A stretch of DNA of 64,000 bases, taken from Massilia kyonggiensis. GTDB lineage: Bacteria; Pseudomonadota; Gammaproteobacteria; Burkholderiales; Burkholderiaceae_D. Made by a program: the position numbers and the translations under genes. This document shows positions 1-8,716 of this stretch, piece after piece. The DNA lies in assembly GCF_024756235.1 (NCBI RefSeq), contig NZ_JANUGY010000013.1:86962-150961 (forward strand), read 5' to 3'. Under the pieces are notes generated by a model that was not told the DNA's origin, made no database searches, and was given only the letters and a program-made list of their open reading frames with translations. Every line of letters starts with the position of its first letter. The first letter of the stretch is position 1.

Positions 1-966
1 GGGCACGCGTGCCGCGAGGCCGAACAGCGGATCGGCGAGGCGGGCGAGGGGACGCAGCCAGCCGTCGACGACGGCCAGCGGCGAGCGCCGCGCGCGTGCC
101 TTGCCGGGCTTGACGCGGTCCGGCGAAAAGCGGTGGAACAGCGGCAGCGCGAGCAGCAGCGGAATGAAGGCCAGCAGCGCCGTCAGGCAGCGCGCGCCGG
201 CGATGGAGGCCGTCCACACCCACGTGGGCAGCGTCAGCGCCGCCTTGCTTCGATCGAAATCGGCGATGCCGAGCATCAGGCTGTCGTTGATGTCGACGTG
301 GGTGGCGAGGGCCGTGATGACGGCGCTCGTCCCCGTGAAGTCGAACGGGATGACGGCCGCGGCATGACCTTCCGTCACGGCAGGCAGCAGCGCCATCTGG
401 CCGACCCACACGAAGAAGTACAGCAGGTCTCCCTTCTTGCCCATCAGCGGCGCCCAGGCGTCGAACAGGGTCGCGCAGCTGGCCGTGAACAGGATCATCG
501 GACCCAGCACGAGCGCATAGGTCTGCAGGTAGACGAGGGGTTCGATGGGCCCGTCGCCGCGCACGGCGTGGCACAGCAGCACCGTGGCCATGAAGGCGCC
601 GGTGAGCGCCGTCAGGTACAGCACGCCGCCACACCAGCGCGCGACGACGAACAGCGCGCCGCCGTTGCTGCTCGCGCCGATCACGGATCCGATGCCGCTG
701 CGCAGGTCCTCCGCCACGCGTCCGCGCAGCAGATAAAAGCCGGCGAGCGCCAGCAGCAGGGTCGCCAGCGCCGCGCTGCCCAGCGCCATCGCGGAACTCG
801 TGTACAGCACGCGCGCACCGCGCACCGAGATCAGGGTCTGGCCACCGGCCGGGTCGGAGATCATCATCCAGCTGAGCGCCACCACGGCGAGCAGGGTGAC
901 GAGCGTGGACAGCCGGCGCAGCCGCACGCGCGCTTCCAGCAGCGCCAGCGTGCAGACGGCGTTCAT
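1..966 (-). CDS. ABC-2 type transporter permease, truncated by the window edge
   Basis: The reverse strand is open from an ATG at 966 to the left edge without a stop, so the C-terminus lies outside the window. The visible 322 residues begin MNAVCTLALLEARVRLRRLS and hold several hydrophobic segments of 18-22 residues (for example around residues 20-37, 52-72 and 95-120), as in ABC-2 membrane subunits. The start overlaps the stop of the upstream ATPase gene in an ATGA, so the two are translationally coupled and are almost certainly partners in one exporter. The substrate cannot be read from the sequence. It is the last visible gene of an operon that starts with a histidine kinase. Confidence 0.75.
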   Translation of the reverse strand, partial: MNAVCTLALLEARVRLRRLSTLVTLLAVVALSWMMISDPAGGQTLISVRGARVLYTSSAMALGSAALATLLLALAGFYLLRGRVAEDLRSGIGSVIGASSNGGALFVVARWCGGVLYLTALTGAFMATVLLCHAVRGDGPIEPLVYLQTYALVLGPMILFTASCATLFDAWAPLMGKKGDLLYFFVWVGQMALLPAVTEGHAAAVIPFDFTGTSAVITALATHVDINDSLMLGIADFDRSKAALTLPTWVWTASIAGARCLTALLAFIPLLLALPLFHRFSPDRVKPGKARARRSPLAVVDGWLRPLARLADPLFGLAARVP

Positions 967-1829
967 GCGGCTTCCTTCACGGCATAGCGCTGCGCCATCA
1001 GCGCCTCTTCGAGGCTCGGCTCGCACGGCTGCGCGCCGGCGCAGGGCGGCGTCGGATGCGCGATGCGCAGGCTGACCCGCTCGCCCTGGCGCAGCGCCTG
1101 CAGCACGTGCGTCGTCGTCCGCAGGATTTCATATTCGTCGGCCGCCACGCTGGCCGACCACACCTGGCCGCGCGCGCGGCCGAGGATGGCGTCGGGCGTG
1201 TCGCACGCGACGAGGCGGCCGCTGCGCATGATCGCCAGCTGGCCCGCGATGCTCTCGACGTCGGACACGATGTGCGTGGAGATGATCACGAGCTTGTCGA
1301 AACCGAGATCGGCCAGCAGGTTGCGGAAGCGCAGGCGCTCTTCCGGATCGAGGCCGGCCGTCGGTTCGTCGACGACGAGGATGTCCGGATCGTTCAGCAG
1401 CGCCTGCGCGATGCCGAGGCGGCGCAGCATGCCGCCCGAGAACGTGCTGGCCATGCGGTGCGCCTGGTCGTGCAGGTTGACGAGTTCCAGCAGGCGCCGG
1501 ATGCGCGCCGGGTCGCGCACGCCCTTCAGCGCGGCGAAGTAGCGCATGAATTCGAGCGCCGTCACGTTGCGGTAGACGCCGAAGTCCTGCGGCAGATAGC
1601 CCAGCCGGTTGCGGATCGCATCGGGCTGCGCGACGACGTCGGTGCCGTCGAACAGAATGCGGCCGCCACTCGGTTTCGTCAGCGTGGCGATCATCTGCAT
1701 CAACGTGGTCTTGCCGGCGCCGTTGTGGCCGATCAGGCCGACGACGCCCGGTTCGAGGCGCAGCGAGACGTCGGCGACGGCCGTGACGTGCTTGCCGAAG
1801 GTCTTGGTGACGTTGTGCAGTTCCAGCAT
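963..1829 (-). CDS. ABC transporter ATP-binding protein
   Basis: This 288-residue nucleotide-binding subunit has a Walker A GHNGAGKTT at residues 34-42, a Q-loop in GYLPQDFGVY, a signature-like FSGGMLRRLGIAQ, Walker B ILVVDEPTAGLDP and the switch histidine in STHIVSD. The M in SGGM in place of SGGQ is common in exporter ATPases of this type. The start MLELHNVTK fits the family; longer upstream readings would only add GC-rich out-of-family sequence. It overlaps the following permease by 4 bp and lies 47 bp downstream of the acyltransferase gene. It should energise the adjacent ABC-2 permease at the inner membrane; the cargo is unknown. Confidence 0.9.
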   Translation of the reverse strand: MLELHNVTKTFGKHVTAVADVSLRLEPGVVGLIGHNGAGKTTLMQMIATLTKPSGGRILFDGTDVVAQPDAIRNRLGYLPQDFGVYRNVTALEFMRYFAALKGVRDPARIRRLLELVNLHDQAHRMASTFSGGMLRRLGIAQALLNDPDILVVDEPTAGLDPEERLRFRNLLADLGFDKLVIISTHIVSDVESIAGQLAIMRSGRLVACDTPDAILGRARGQVWSASVAADEYEILRTTTHVLQALRQGERVSLRIAHPTPPCAGAQPCEPSLEEALMAQRYAVKEAA

Positions 1830-1876
1830 GGCGGGCTTTCTACGGTGGCGATAATGCCACTGTAGACCTGCCCGGA

Positions 1877-3013
1877 TCAGCGTGCGCCCGCCGTGCGATG
1901 GAATGCGTTTTCGACGGTATGAGCGGTCGTCCAGCGCGCCCGCAGCCGCATGAACGGCGTCTCCACGCAGCGGTACAGCACCCAGCCGCCGGCGATGCCC
2001 GCTCCCATGACGGCGATGACCGTGACCGGTGCGCCCGCGTCGACGTGCAGCCGCTCCAGGTGCGGCCGCAGCGCCATGAACACGGGCTTGTGCACGAGGT
2101 AGACGGCGTACGACCACAGCGCGAGCTGCAAGGCGCCGGGGATGTCGAGGCGGTTCAGGATGCAGGCCGGGGACAGCGCGGCGCACGTCAGCAGCGCGAA
2201 GCCGATCGCCAGCAGCGAGAAGCCGAACGTCGACGTGACGGACGTCGCCGGCCAGTCGAGGTGGATGCACGTCAGGATGCCGACGCTCAGCGCGAGGCCC
2301 GCCGCGCACAGCGCGTTCGCGTGGCGCAGCAGGCGACTAAAAGCGTGCGGATGGAAGTTGCGCAGCAGGGCGATGGCGACGCCGGGCAGCAGTTCGTCGG
2401 CACGGCAAAAGCTCGAATAATAGACCTCGGCCGAGAAGGCGTCGTGCCCGTTGAGCGCGTACGCCGCGGCGCGCGTGGCCATGCCCGCGACGATGCCGCC
2501 CGCCAGCAGGCCCCAGGCCAGCCGCACGGGAAAGCCGATGCGCGCGAGGGCCAGCACGACGAGGGGCAGCAGCAAATAAAACTGCTCCTCGATGCACAGC
2601 GACCAGGAATGCGTGAACGTCTGGCCGTAGGCGAGGCCGAAGTTCTGCGTGAACGTCAGGAAGCGCCACGGGTCCGCCATGCTGGAACCGCCGAGCGGCG
2701 GGCCGGGGAACAGCCAGTACACGGCCAATACGACGTAGTAATTGGGCAGCGTCCTCAGGAGGCGCCTCACGAAGAAGGTCTTCAGCGACAGGGATTCTCC
2801 CCGTGCGGCGGGCGCCAGCAGCTGGTTGCCGATCAGGTACCCGCTCAGCACGAAGAACAGGTCGACGCCGGCCCAGCCGACCTGGCCGACGACGCCGAAC
2901 GTGGGCGCGCGGCTGACGAAGCCCATGTAGTGGCTCATCAGGACGAGCAGGATGGCGGCGGCGCGCAGCAGGTCGAGGCCGCGCAGGCGTGAAGTGAAAG
3001 CGGATTGGATCAT
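1877..3013 (-). CDS. Acyltransferase 3 family membrane protein
   Basis: The 378-residue protein has the layout of acyltransferase 3 (OafA/NodX-like) proteins. The N-terminal LRGLDLLRAAAILLVLMSHY carries the R-x10-H type catalytic start, and about ten hydrophobic segments follow, including a LFFVLSGYLIG element. Such enzymes move acyl groups from the cytoplasm onto sugars or other exported molecules. The start ATG at 3013 overlaps the TGA of the preceding LytTR regulator, so it is co-translated with the two-component system. This ties its expression to the same signal as the downstream ABC exporter. The acceptor molecule is not identifiable. Confidence 0.85.
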   Translation of the reverse strand: MIQSAFTSRLRGLDLLRAAAILLVLMSHYMGFVSRAPTFGVVGQVGWAGVDLFFVLSGYLIGNQLLAPAARGESLSLKTFFVRRLLRTLPNYYVVLAVYWLFPGPPLGGSSMADPWRFLTFTQNFGLAYGQTFTHSWSLCIEEQFYLLLPLVVLALARIGFPVRLAWGLLAGGIVAGMATRAAAYALNGHDAFSAEVYYSSFCRADELLPGVAIALLRNFHPHAFSRLLRHANALCAAGLALSVGILTCIHLDWPATSVTSTFGFSLLAIGFALLTCAALSPACILNRLDIPGALQLALWSYAVYLVHKPVFMALRPHLERLHVDAGAPVTVIAVMGAGIAGGWVLYRCVETPFMRLRARWTTAHTVENAFHRTAGAR

Positions 3014-3738
3014 GAATGCGTATGAAGGGTCAGCGCCTGCGTCAGGGCAGGCATGTAGGTGCGGCTCGCGCGCAGCAGCGTGCCGTCGCGCAGGCGCAGC
3101 ATCGCGTCGCGGTTCGTCAGCGCGCGCAGTTCGGCGACGACGTCCAGGCGCACGATGCTCGATCGGTGCACGCGCTGGAACTGCGCCGGGTCGAGGCGCC
3201 GGGCCAGCGCCTGCAGCGGTTCGCGCACGAGGTACGTCTTGCCGCCCGCGTAAAGCGTGGCGTAGTCGCCGTCGGCCTCGATGCGTTCGACGTCGGCCGC
3301 GTCGACGAGCACCGTGCGGGTGCCCATGCGCACCGTGAAGTTGCGCGTCCACGCCGGCGGCGCGGGGGGACGCAGGTGCGCGAAGGCCGTGCGGGCGCGG
3401 TCCAGCGCGTCGTCCAGGCGGTCGTCGTCCACGGGTTTCAGCAGGTAGTCGAGGGCGGCGAGGTCGAAGGCGCGCACGGCGAAGCTGTCGTGGGCCGTGA
3501 GCAGGATCGCCAGCGGGCGCTCGGGACGGGGCAGGGACGCCAGCATGTCGAGGCCGTTCTTGCCGGGCATCTCGACGTCGACGAACACGAGGTCGGGCCG
3601 GATGGCCGCGAGGCCCGCGGCCGCCGTATCGCCGTCGCCATATTCCGCCACCAGTTCCAGGTCGGCGTGGCGCGCCAGTCGCGCCTTCACGGCGAGCCGG
3701 GCCAGCGGTTCGTCGTCGACGATCGCCACGCGCATCAT
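3010..3738 (-). CDS. LytTR family response regulator
   Basis: The protein (about 242 residues) has an N-terminal receiver domain with the acidic pair in VDDEP, the phosphoacceptor aspartate in DLVFVDVEMPGKNG and the conserved lysine in DYLLKPV. A C-terminal LytTR DNA-binding domain follows from about residue 135, with FQRVHRSSIVRLD and a C-terminal LRASRTYMPAL. Two ATG codons lie in tandem (3738 and 3735); the first overlaps the kinase stop. LytTR regulators bind direct repeats in promoters, often controlling extracellular or membrane functions. The neighbouring kinase is its presumed partner and the acyltransferase plus ABC genes its likely co-regulated output. Confidence 0.93.
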   Translation of the reverse strand: MMRVAIVDDEPLARLAVKARLARHADLELVAEYGDGDTAAAGLAAIRPDLVFVDVEMPGKNGLDMLASLPRPERPLAILLTAHDSFAVRAFDLAALDYLLKPVDDDRLDDALDRARTAFAHLRPPAPPAWTRNFTVRMGTRTVLVDAADVERIEADGDYATLYAGGKTYLVREPLQALARRLDPAQFQRVHRSSIVRLDVVAELRALTNRDAMLRLRDGTLLRASRTYMPALTQALTLHTHS

Positions 3739-4790
3739 GCAGCCACCCGCAGCGGCAGCGTCAGCGACACGTGGAAGCGGCCGTCGTCGCGCCAGCCGGC
3801 ATCGACCCGCTGGGCGTCGCCGTACAAATGACGCAGGCGGTTCGCGACGTTGGCGAGGCCGATGCCGTCGCCGTCCGTCGCCGGCTGTGCGCCGTCGTTG
3901 CGCACGTCCACGCACAGGCGGTCGTCCGCGCGGTCGACGCGGATGTCGATACGGCCGGGCGCGGCCAGCGGCGCGATGCCGTGGCGGACCGCGTTCTCGA
4001 CGAGCGGCTGCAGCATCAGGTAGGGCACGGCGGCGTCGAGCAGGTCGGGCCCCGCGTGCATCGCCAGCTGCAGGCGCTCGCCGAGGCGCGCCTTCTCGAT
4101 GTCGAGATAGGCTTCCGTCAACGCCAGTTCCTCGGCCAGCGTGTGCTCGTGGCGGCCGTCGTGCGCGAGCGTCGCGCGGAGAAAATCGGACACGCGGGCG
4201 AGCATGCGGTTGGCGTCGCGGTTGGCGCCGGCCGCGACGAGGGCCGACACCGCGTTCAGCGTATTGAACAGGAAGTGCGGATTGACCTGCAGGCGCAATG
4301 CACGCAGTTCCGCGTCGCGTGCGTCCGCGAGCGCCTGCGCGAGGCGCAGCCGGGTGCGTTGCAGCGACAGGTAGTAGACGGCGACGGCGTGCATCGCGCA
4401 GAACGAGATGAGCGCGAGCCAGCAGCTGTCCAGTCCCCGCAGGAGGTCGTCCCAGTGGTAGCCCGTCTCCAGCCCGAGCGCGATGGCCAGCCATTGGCCC
4501 AGCAGCGAGTTCACGACCGACATCGCATACGAGGCGGCGAGCAGGATGAGCGTCATCGTCCACCACGCGCGGCCCTGGCGCCACAGCACGCGCTGCAGCA
4601 GGACCAGCGGCACGGTCCAGGCGGCGCACGCGACGAAGTACAGCGTGCGGAACGCGACCGCGTAGCCGTGGCCGAGCGCGGGCAGGCCGAGGATGACCAT
4701 GCAGACGAACACCGGCAGGGCGGCGAGGACGGGGACGAGGAGCGGCGTGTCTTCTTTCACGGCGGCGTGGCGTGTTGTCGGATCGGCCAT
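3735..4790 (-). CDS. LytS-like sensor histidine kinase
   Basis: The 351-residue kinase has four or so hydrophobic segments in residues 20-145, then a His_kinase domain with the phosphoacceptor in RLQVNPHFLFNTLNAVSAL, and a HATPase domain with the N-box MLQPLVENAVRHGI and the G-box GIGLANVANRL. There is no separate sensor domain, so the membrane part probably senses the signal. Its stop overlaps the start of the LytTR regulator. It is the first gene of a five-gene minus-strand operon that runs off the left edge. The start MADPTTRHAAVK is the first in-frame ATG close to the hydrophobic part. Confidence 0.92.
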   Translation of the reverse strand: MADPTTRHAAVKEDTPLLVPVLAALPVFVCMVILGLPALGHGYAVAFRTLYFVACAAWTVPLVLLQRVLWRQGRAWWTMTLILLAASYAMSVVNSLLGQWLAIALGLETGYHWDDLLRGLDSCWLALISFCAMHAVAVYYLSLQRTRLRLAQALADARDAELRALRLQVNPHFLFNTLNAVSALVAAGANRDANRMLARVSDFLRATLAHDGRHEHTLAEELALTEAYLDIEKARLGERLQLAMHAGPDLLDAAVPYLMLQPLVENAVRHGIAPLAAPGRIDIRVDRADDRLCVDVRNDGAQPATDGDGIGLANVANRLRHLYGDAQRVDAGWRDDGRFHVSLTLPLRVAA

Positions 4791-4801
4791 TCTAGCCTGG
4801 G

Positions 4802-5272
4802 TCACTGGTGGACGGAATACAGCATCGCGACAATTTTCCAACCGTCGTCCGTGCGCACGAGCTGCCACGTTTCGCTGCCGCGGTTCGTGACCTTGCCGTC
4901 GGCGAGGAAATCGAAATCGAACCATACCGACGCGACGGTGCCGTTCGTGCGGACGCGTACATCGTAGAAGCGCTCCTCGATCGGCCTGGCGCTGTGCGAG
5001 ACGAATTCGGCGAATGCCTGCCATGTCGACGGCTGCAGGCGCTGCGCGGCCGGATTGCGCGCCTTTGCCGCCGCATACGTCGGTTCGTCCAGCACGGACC
5101 ACCAGCTGCCGCCTTCCTGCACGAACAGCGACCCGAGCGTCTTGCCGTCGTGGGCCACGATGGCGGTCTGGAATTGCTGCACGAGCTGGCGGATTTCGGC
5201 GTCCTCGGTATTGGCAGCGTGTGCCGGAACGGCGAGGCAGAAAGCGAGAAGGAGAGTAAACAAGGCACGCAT
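4802..5272 (-). CDS. Secreted NTF2-like (SnoaL/DUF4440) protein
   Basis: The 156-residue product starts with a typical signal peptide ending AVPAHA (cleavage near residue 19). The remainder looks like a SnoaL/DUF4440 cone fold: an N-terminal helix (IRQLVQQFQTAIVAHDGKTL) followed by alternating strands and the C-terminal strand GWKIVAMLYSVHQ. NTF2-like folds are used as small enzymes or ligand-binding proteins, so no reaction can be assigned. The gene ends 11 bp upstream of the histidine kinase start and could be the promoter-proximal gene of that operon. The fold is fairly sure, the function unknown. Confidence 0.8.
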   Translation of the reverse strand: MRALFTLLLAFCLAVPAHAANTEDAEIRQLVQQFQTAIVAHDGKTLGSLFVQEGGSWWSVLDEPTYAAAKARNPAAQRLQPSTWQAFAEFVSHSARPIEERFYDVRVRTNGTVASVWFDFDFLADGKVTNRGSETWQLVRTDDGWKIVAMLYSVHQ

Positions 5273-5374
5273 GGCGGCTCCCGATATGGAAAGTCACCAC
5301 GATAGGCGCGTCCGCGCGCGCGGGCCAGCCTGCTGCGACGTGCCGTGCACGCCGTGCGGCGAACCGGTGGCGGC

Positions 5375-6748
5375 TCAGCGCAGCAGCCCGGCCAGCGCCG
5401 CGCAGACGGCCTGCGCGCGCTCGGGCGGCACGTTGGTCACGCCCAGCAGCAGGCCGCCGGGCGCATCGTCCTTGCGCGCGCGCCACCACGACAGGGCGGA
5501 CGGTGCGAGGCCCGCGGCGCGCGCCCGTGCGGCCAGCGCGGCATCGTCGACGCCGTCCGCCAGCGGCAGCAGCACGGACAAGCCGGCCTCCGCATGCGCC
5601 AGGCCGAGATCGCGCAGGCTGGCGCATAGCGCGGCGCGGCGTTCGGCGTACACGCGCTTCATGTGGCGCAGGTGGCGCAGGTAGTGGCCGTCGCGCAGGA
5701 ATTCCTCGATGGCGAACTGGATCGCGGGCGCGGGCGCGGCCGCGGCGACATCGGCCACCTCCGCGACGGCTGGCGCCAGCGCGGGCGGCACGACGACGAA
5801 GGCGACGCGCAGCGCCGGGGCGATAGTCTTGCTGAAGGTCCCGATGTGCAGCACGCGGCCCGCATGGTCGCGCGCCGCCAGCGCCGGCGTCGCGCGGGCT
5901 TGCAGCTGCAGCTCGCCCAGGTAGTCGTCCTCGACGATCCAGGCGCCGCGCGCCGCGGCCCAGTCGAGCAGCGCGTGCCGGCGCGCCAGCGACAACGTCA
6001 TGCCCAGCGGCGCCTGCTGCCCCGGCGTGACGACCGCCAGCGCCGCGTCGGGCGCGCACGAGATGCCCGCGGCCACATCGAGCCCCTCCGCATCGACGGG
6101 CACCGGAAACGGCGTCACGCCGTATTGCGCGAGCACTGCACGCGCCGATGCATAGCCGGGATCCTCGACCCACGCCGTGCGTCCGTCCAGCCGCAGCGCG
6201 CTCAACGCGAGGCCGAGCGCGGCGGCATGGCCGTTCGCGACGAACACCTGGGACGGGTGACACGCGATGCCGCGCGCGATGCCGAGGTAGGCCGCGATGG
6301 CGGCGCGCAGCACCGGTTCGCCGCGCGGATCCGGATACCCCAATGGCTGCGCGGCCGCCGCGCGCGCGGCGCGGCCCATGATGCGCGACCATGTCTTGAA
6401 CGGGAACACGTCCTGGCCCGGCACGCCGACCTGGAACGGGACCGGGGCGGCAAGGCGCGGCGGCGGCGTGGCCGGGCGTTCCGGCGCGGTGCCCGCACGT
6501 ACTGCCTGCCGCGCCACGCGCGTGCCGGCCGCGCCGGCGGTGACGATGAGCTGCTGGTCGCGCAGGCTGTCGTAGGCGGCGCGCACCGTGCCGCGCGCGA
6601 CGCCCAGTTGCACGGCCAGGTCGTGCCAGGACGGCAGCCGGGCGCCGGGCGACAGGCGGCCGTCATGGATGGCGGCGCCGATCGCGGCGGCGATCTGGCC
6701 GGCGACGGGCGTGCGCGCGGCGCGGTCGATGTTTATCGCAAGGTCCAT
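5375..6748 (-). CDS. MocR family PLP-dependent transcriptional regulator
   Basis: The 457-residue protein joins an N-terminal GntR winged helix (residues about 8-75, with LAVQLGVARGTVRAAYDSL) to an aminotransferase class I-like domain. The latter has the GYPDPRG loop, the IVEDDYLGEL motif at 271-280 and the PLP lysine K307 in GTFSKTIAPALR. MocR/PdxR regulators sense PLP, vitamin B6 vitamers or amino acids and usually act on a divergent gene. Here the divergent neighbours are a thioredoxin-like protein and an EamA transporter, 100 bp away, and the intergenic stretch holds imperfect inverted repeats. Transport of an amino acid-like compound by the EamA protein is a reasonable but untested idea. 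Confidence 0.9.
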   Translation of the reverse strand: MDLAINIDRAARTPVAGQIAAAIGAAIHDGRLSPGARLPSWHDLAVQLGVARGTVRAAYDSLRDQQLIVTAGAAGTRVARQAVRAGTAPERPATPPPRLAAPVPFQVGVPGQDVFPFKTWSRIMGRAARAAAAQPLGYPDPRGEPVLRAAIAAYLGIARGIACHPSQVFVANGHAAALGLALSALRLDGRTAWVEDPGYASARAVLAQYGVTPFPVPVDAEGLDVAAGISCAPDAALAVVTPGQQAPLGMTLSLARRHALLDWAAARGAWIVEDDYLGELQLQARATPALAARDHAGRVLHIGTFSKTIAPALRVAFVVVPPALAPAVAEVADVAAAAPAPAIQFAIEEFLRDGHYLRHLRHMKRVYAERRAALCASLRDLGLAHAEAGLSVLLPLADGVDDAALAARARAAGLAPSALSWWRARKDDAPGGLLLGVTNVPPERAQAVCAALAGLLR

Positions 6749-6757
6749 GCGGCAAAT

Positions 6758-6799
6758 GGTACAGGCTTTTAAGCAATTCTTGCGTCTTTTGCCTGATCC
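6758..6799. promoter_or_regulatory. Possible MocR operator between divergent genes
   Basis: The 100-bp divergent spacer contains GGTACAGGC at 6758-6766 and GCCTGATCC at 6791-6799. They are 9-bp inverted arms with two mismatches, separated by 24 bp. MocR-type regulators commonly bind spaced repeats next to their own start. The match is imperfect, so this is only a candidate. Confidence 0.25.
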
Positions 6800-6848
6800 A
6801 AGTGCTGACTACGATGAAAGGCTCATTCACCGTCACCTGAAGGCTCCC

Positions 6849-7802
6849 ATGACTCTCATCCACTTCATCACCGCCCTGGCCACCGCGCTGTTCGCCTGCG
6901 CGACCTGCGGGGCCGCGGACGACGGCGCCACCCGCGCCGCGCAAGCCGGCCAGACGCTGATCGGCCAGCCGGCACCTGCCGTCGTCCTGCGCACGCTCGA
7001 CGGCGGCACCATCGACCTCGCCACCCGCTACAGGCGGAAGCCCGTCTACCCGAAGTTCTGGGCCACGTGGTGCGCGCCGTGCCTGCAGCAGATGCCGGGC
7101 TTCGAACGCATCCACCGGCAGTACGGCAACCGCATCGACGTCATAGGCGTCAATGCGGGCTTCAACGACACCGAAGCCGACGTGCGCGCCTACCGCACGC
7201 GCCACGGCCTCACGATGCCGATCGCGCTCGACGACGGCAGCCTGGGGCGCCGATTGAATCTGCGCGTGACGCCGCAGCACGTGGTGATCGGCGCCGATGG
7301 CCGCATCGCGTACGTGGGCCATCTGGACGATGCGGCATTGCATGCAGCACTCGACAGGGTGGCGGCGGCGCCGCGCGTGTTCCGCGTCGGCGACAAGGTG
7401 GCGGGCCTCGACCTGCCGTCCGGCGCGGCCGGCAAGCCGCGCGCGCTCGTGTTCTTTTCGCCGTGGTGCGAGACCTATCTGCGCGAGACCCGCCCCGCCA
7501 CCGCACAGGCCTGCCGCCGCGTGCGCGAGGATGCCACGCGTCTCATGAAGCAGGGCGGCGTGGACTGGCTGGCCGTCGCCGCGCCGCTGTGGACGTCGGA
7601 CGCCGAACTGGCCGCCTACGCGAAGGCGCATCCCGGCACGCCGCCGCTCGCGCTCGACCGCGACGGCGCCGCGTTCGCCGCCTTCGGCATCCGCGCGATC
7701 CCGAGCGTCGTGCTGCTCGATGCGGACGGCCGCGTGGCGCGCGTGCTGGGGCCGGAAGAACGCGGGCTCGACACCGTGCTGCGTGCGGTGAGGGGGCGAT
7801 GA
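6849..7802 (+). CDS. Exported protein with two thioredoxin-like domains, the second lacking CxxC
   Basis: The 317-residue protein has a hydrophobic N-terminal signal (residues 1-22), then a TlpA/ResA-type thioredoxin domain with WCAPC (C75-C78) and the conserved cis-Pro region in RVTPQHVV. After residue 180 a second thioredoxin-like domain has WCETY at 206-210, so only one of the two active-site cysteines remains, followed by RAIPSVVLLDADG. The first domain could reduce or oxidise periplasmic disulfides; the second is probably structural or binds a partner. The gene overlaps the EamA transporter downstream and is divergent from MocR. The start was placed at the ATG just before the signal sequence; earlier in-frame codons overlap the divergent promoter. 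Confidence 0.82.
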   Translation: MTLIHFITALATALFACATCGAADDGATRAAQAGQTLIGQPAPAVVLRTLDGGTIDLATRYRRKPVYPKFWATWCAPCLQQMPGFERIHRQYGNRIDVIGVNAGFNDTEADVRAYRTRHGLTMPIALDDGSLGRRLNLRVTPQHVVIGADGRIAYVGHLDDAALHAALDRVAAAPRVFRVGDKVAGLDLPSGAAGKPRALVFFSPWCETYLRETRPATAQACRRVREDATRLMKQGGVDWLAVAAPLWTSDAELAAYAKAHPGTPPLALDRDGAAFAAFGIRAIPSVVLLDADGRVARVLGPEERGLDTVLRAVRGR

Positions 7803-8716
7803 TGAAGAAGAGCGATCTCGCGTGCCTGACGGCGCTCGCCGCGCTGTGGGGCGCCTCCTATTTGTTCATGCGGGTCTGCGCCGGCGAATTCGGCGCGATG
7901 ACGCTGGCCGGCGCCCGTGCCGCCATCGCCGCCGCGTTGCTGCTGCCGCTGCTCGCCGGCGACTGGAGCGCGCTGCGCCGGCACTGGAAACCGGTGCTGC
8001 TCGTGGGCCTGACGAATTCCGCGCTGCCGTTCGTGCTGTTCGCGCTGGCGGCGCTGGGCATCAACGCGAGCCTGTCCGCCATCTTCAACGCGGCCACGCC
8101 GCTGTACGCGGCCGTCATCGGACGCGTGTGGCTGGGCGAGCCGATCGGACGCACACGCGCCGCCGGGCTGGCGCTCGGCTTTTGCGGCGTGGTCTGGCTT
8201 GCGGCGGATGGCGCCGGCTTCAAGCCTGGCGCGACGGGATGGGCGGTGCTGGCGTGCGTGGCGGCCACGATGCTGTACGCGTTTTCCGCCCATTTCAGCA
8301 AGCGTTGTCTCGCCTCCGTGCCGCCGCTGGCCGTCGCCGCCGGCAGCCAGCTGGCCGCCGCGCTCATGCTGGCACCGGCCGCAACGGCGCTGCATCCGGC
8401 GACCTTGCCGTCGGCCCGTGCGTGGGGCGCGCTGCTGTGCCTCGGCGCGCTGTGCACGGCGCTCGCGTACGTGCTGTTCTTCCGGCTGATCGCCCGCGTG
8501 GGCGCGGCGAAGACGATGGCCGTGCCGTTCCTCGTACCCGCGTTCGGCGTGCTGTGGGGCGTGCTGTTCCTGGACGAGACGTTTACGACCGCGATGGCGG
8601 CCGGCAGCGCCCTCATTGTGCTGGGGACGGCGCTGGCGACTGGCCTGATCAATCCTGCGCGGCCGCCAGCAGTGCATCCGCTTCCGCGGCCCGGCGCGCG
8701 GCCGGACGCGAACTGA
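7799..8716 (+). CDS. EamA/DMT family transporter
   Basis: The 305-residue protein shows ten hydrophobic segments in two EamA repeats (about residues 8-135 and 150-285), with the usual WGASYLFMR near the N-terminus and a second-repeat GALCTALAYVLFF. DMT transporters move metabolites or amino acids, often as exporters. Two tandem ATGs (7799 and 7802) overlap the stop of the thioredoxin-like gene, so it is coupled to it and probably controlled by the divergent MocR regulator. Its last 68 bp overlap the 3' end of the convergent GST gene, an unusual arrangement; the C-terminal tail after residue 283 is proline- and arginine-rich and not typical of the family. Confidence 0.88.
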   Translation: MMKKSDLACLTALAALWGASYLFMRVCAGEFGAMTLAGARAAIAAALLLPLLAGDWSALRRHWKPVLLVGLTNSALPFVLFALAALGINASLSAIFNAATPLYAAVIGRVWLGEPIGRTRAAGLALGFCGVVWLAADGAGFKPGATGWAVLACVAATMLYAFSAHFSKRCLASVPPLAVAAGSQLAAALMLAPAATALHPATLPSARAWGALLCLGALCTALAYVLFFRLIARVGAAKTMAVPFLVPAFGVLWGVLFLDETFTTAMAAGSALIVLGTALATGLINPARPPAVHPLPRPGARPDAN

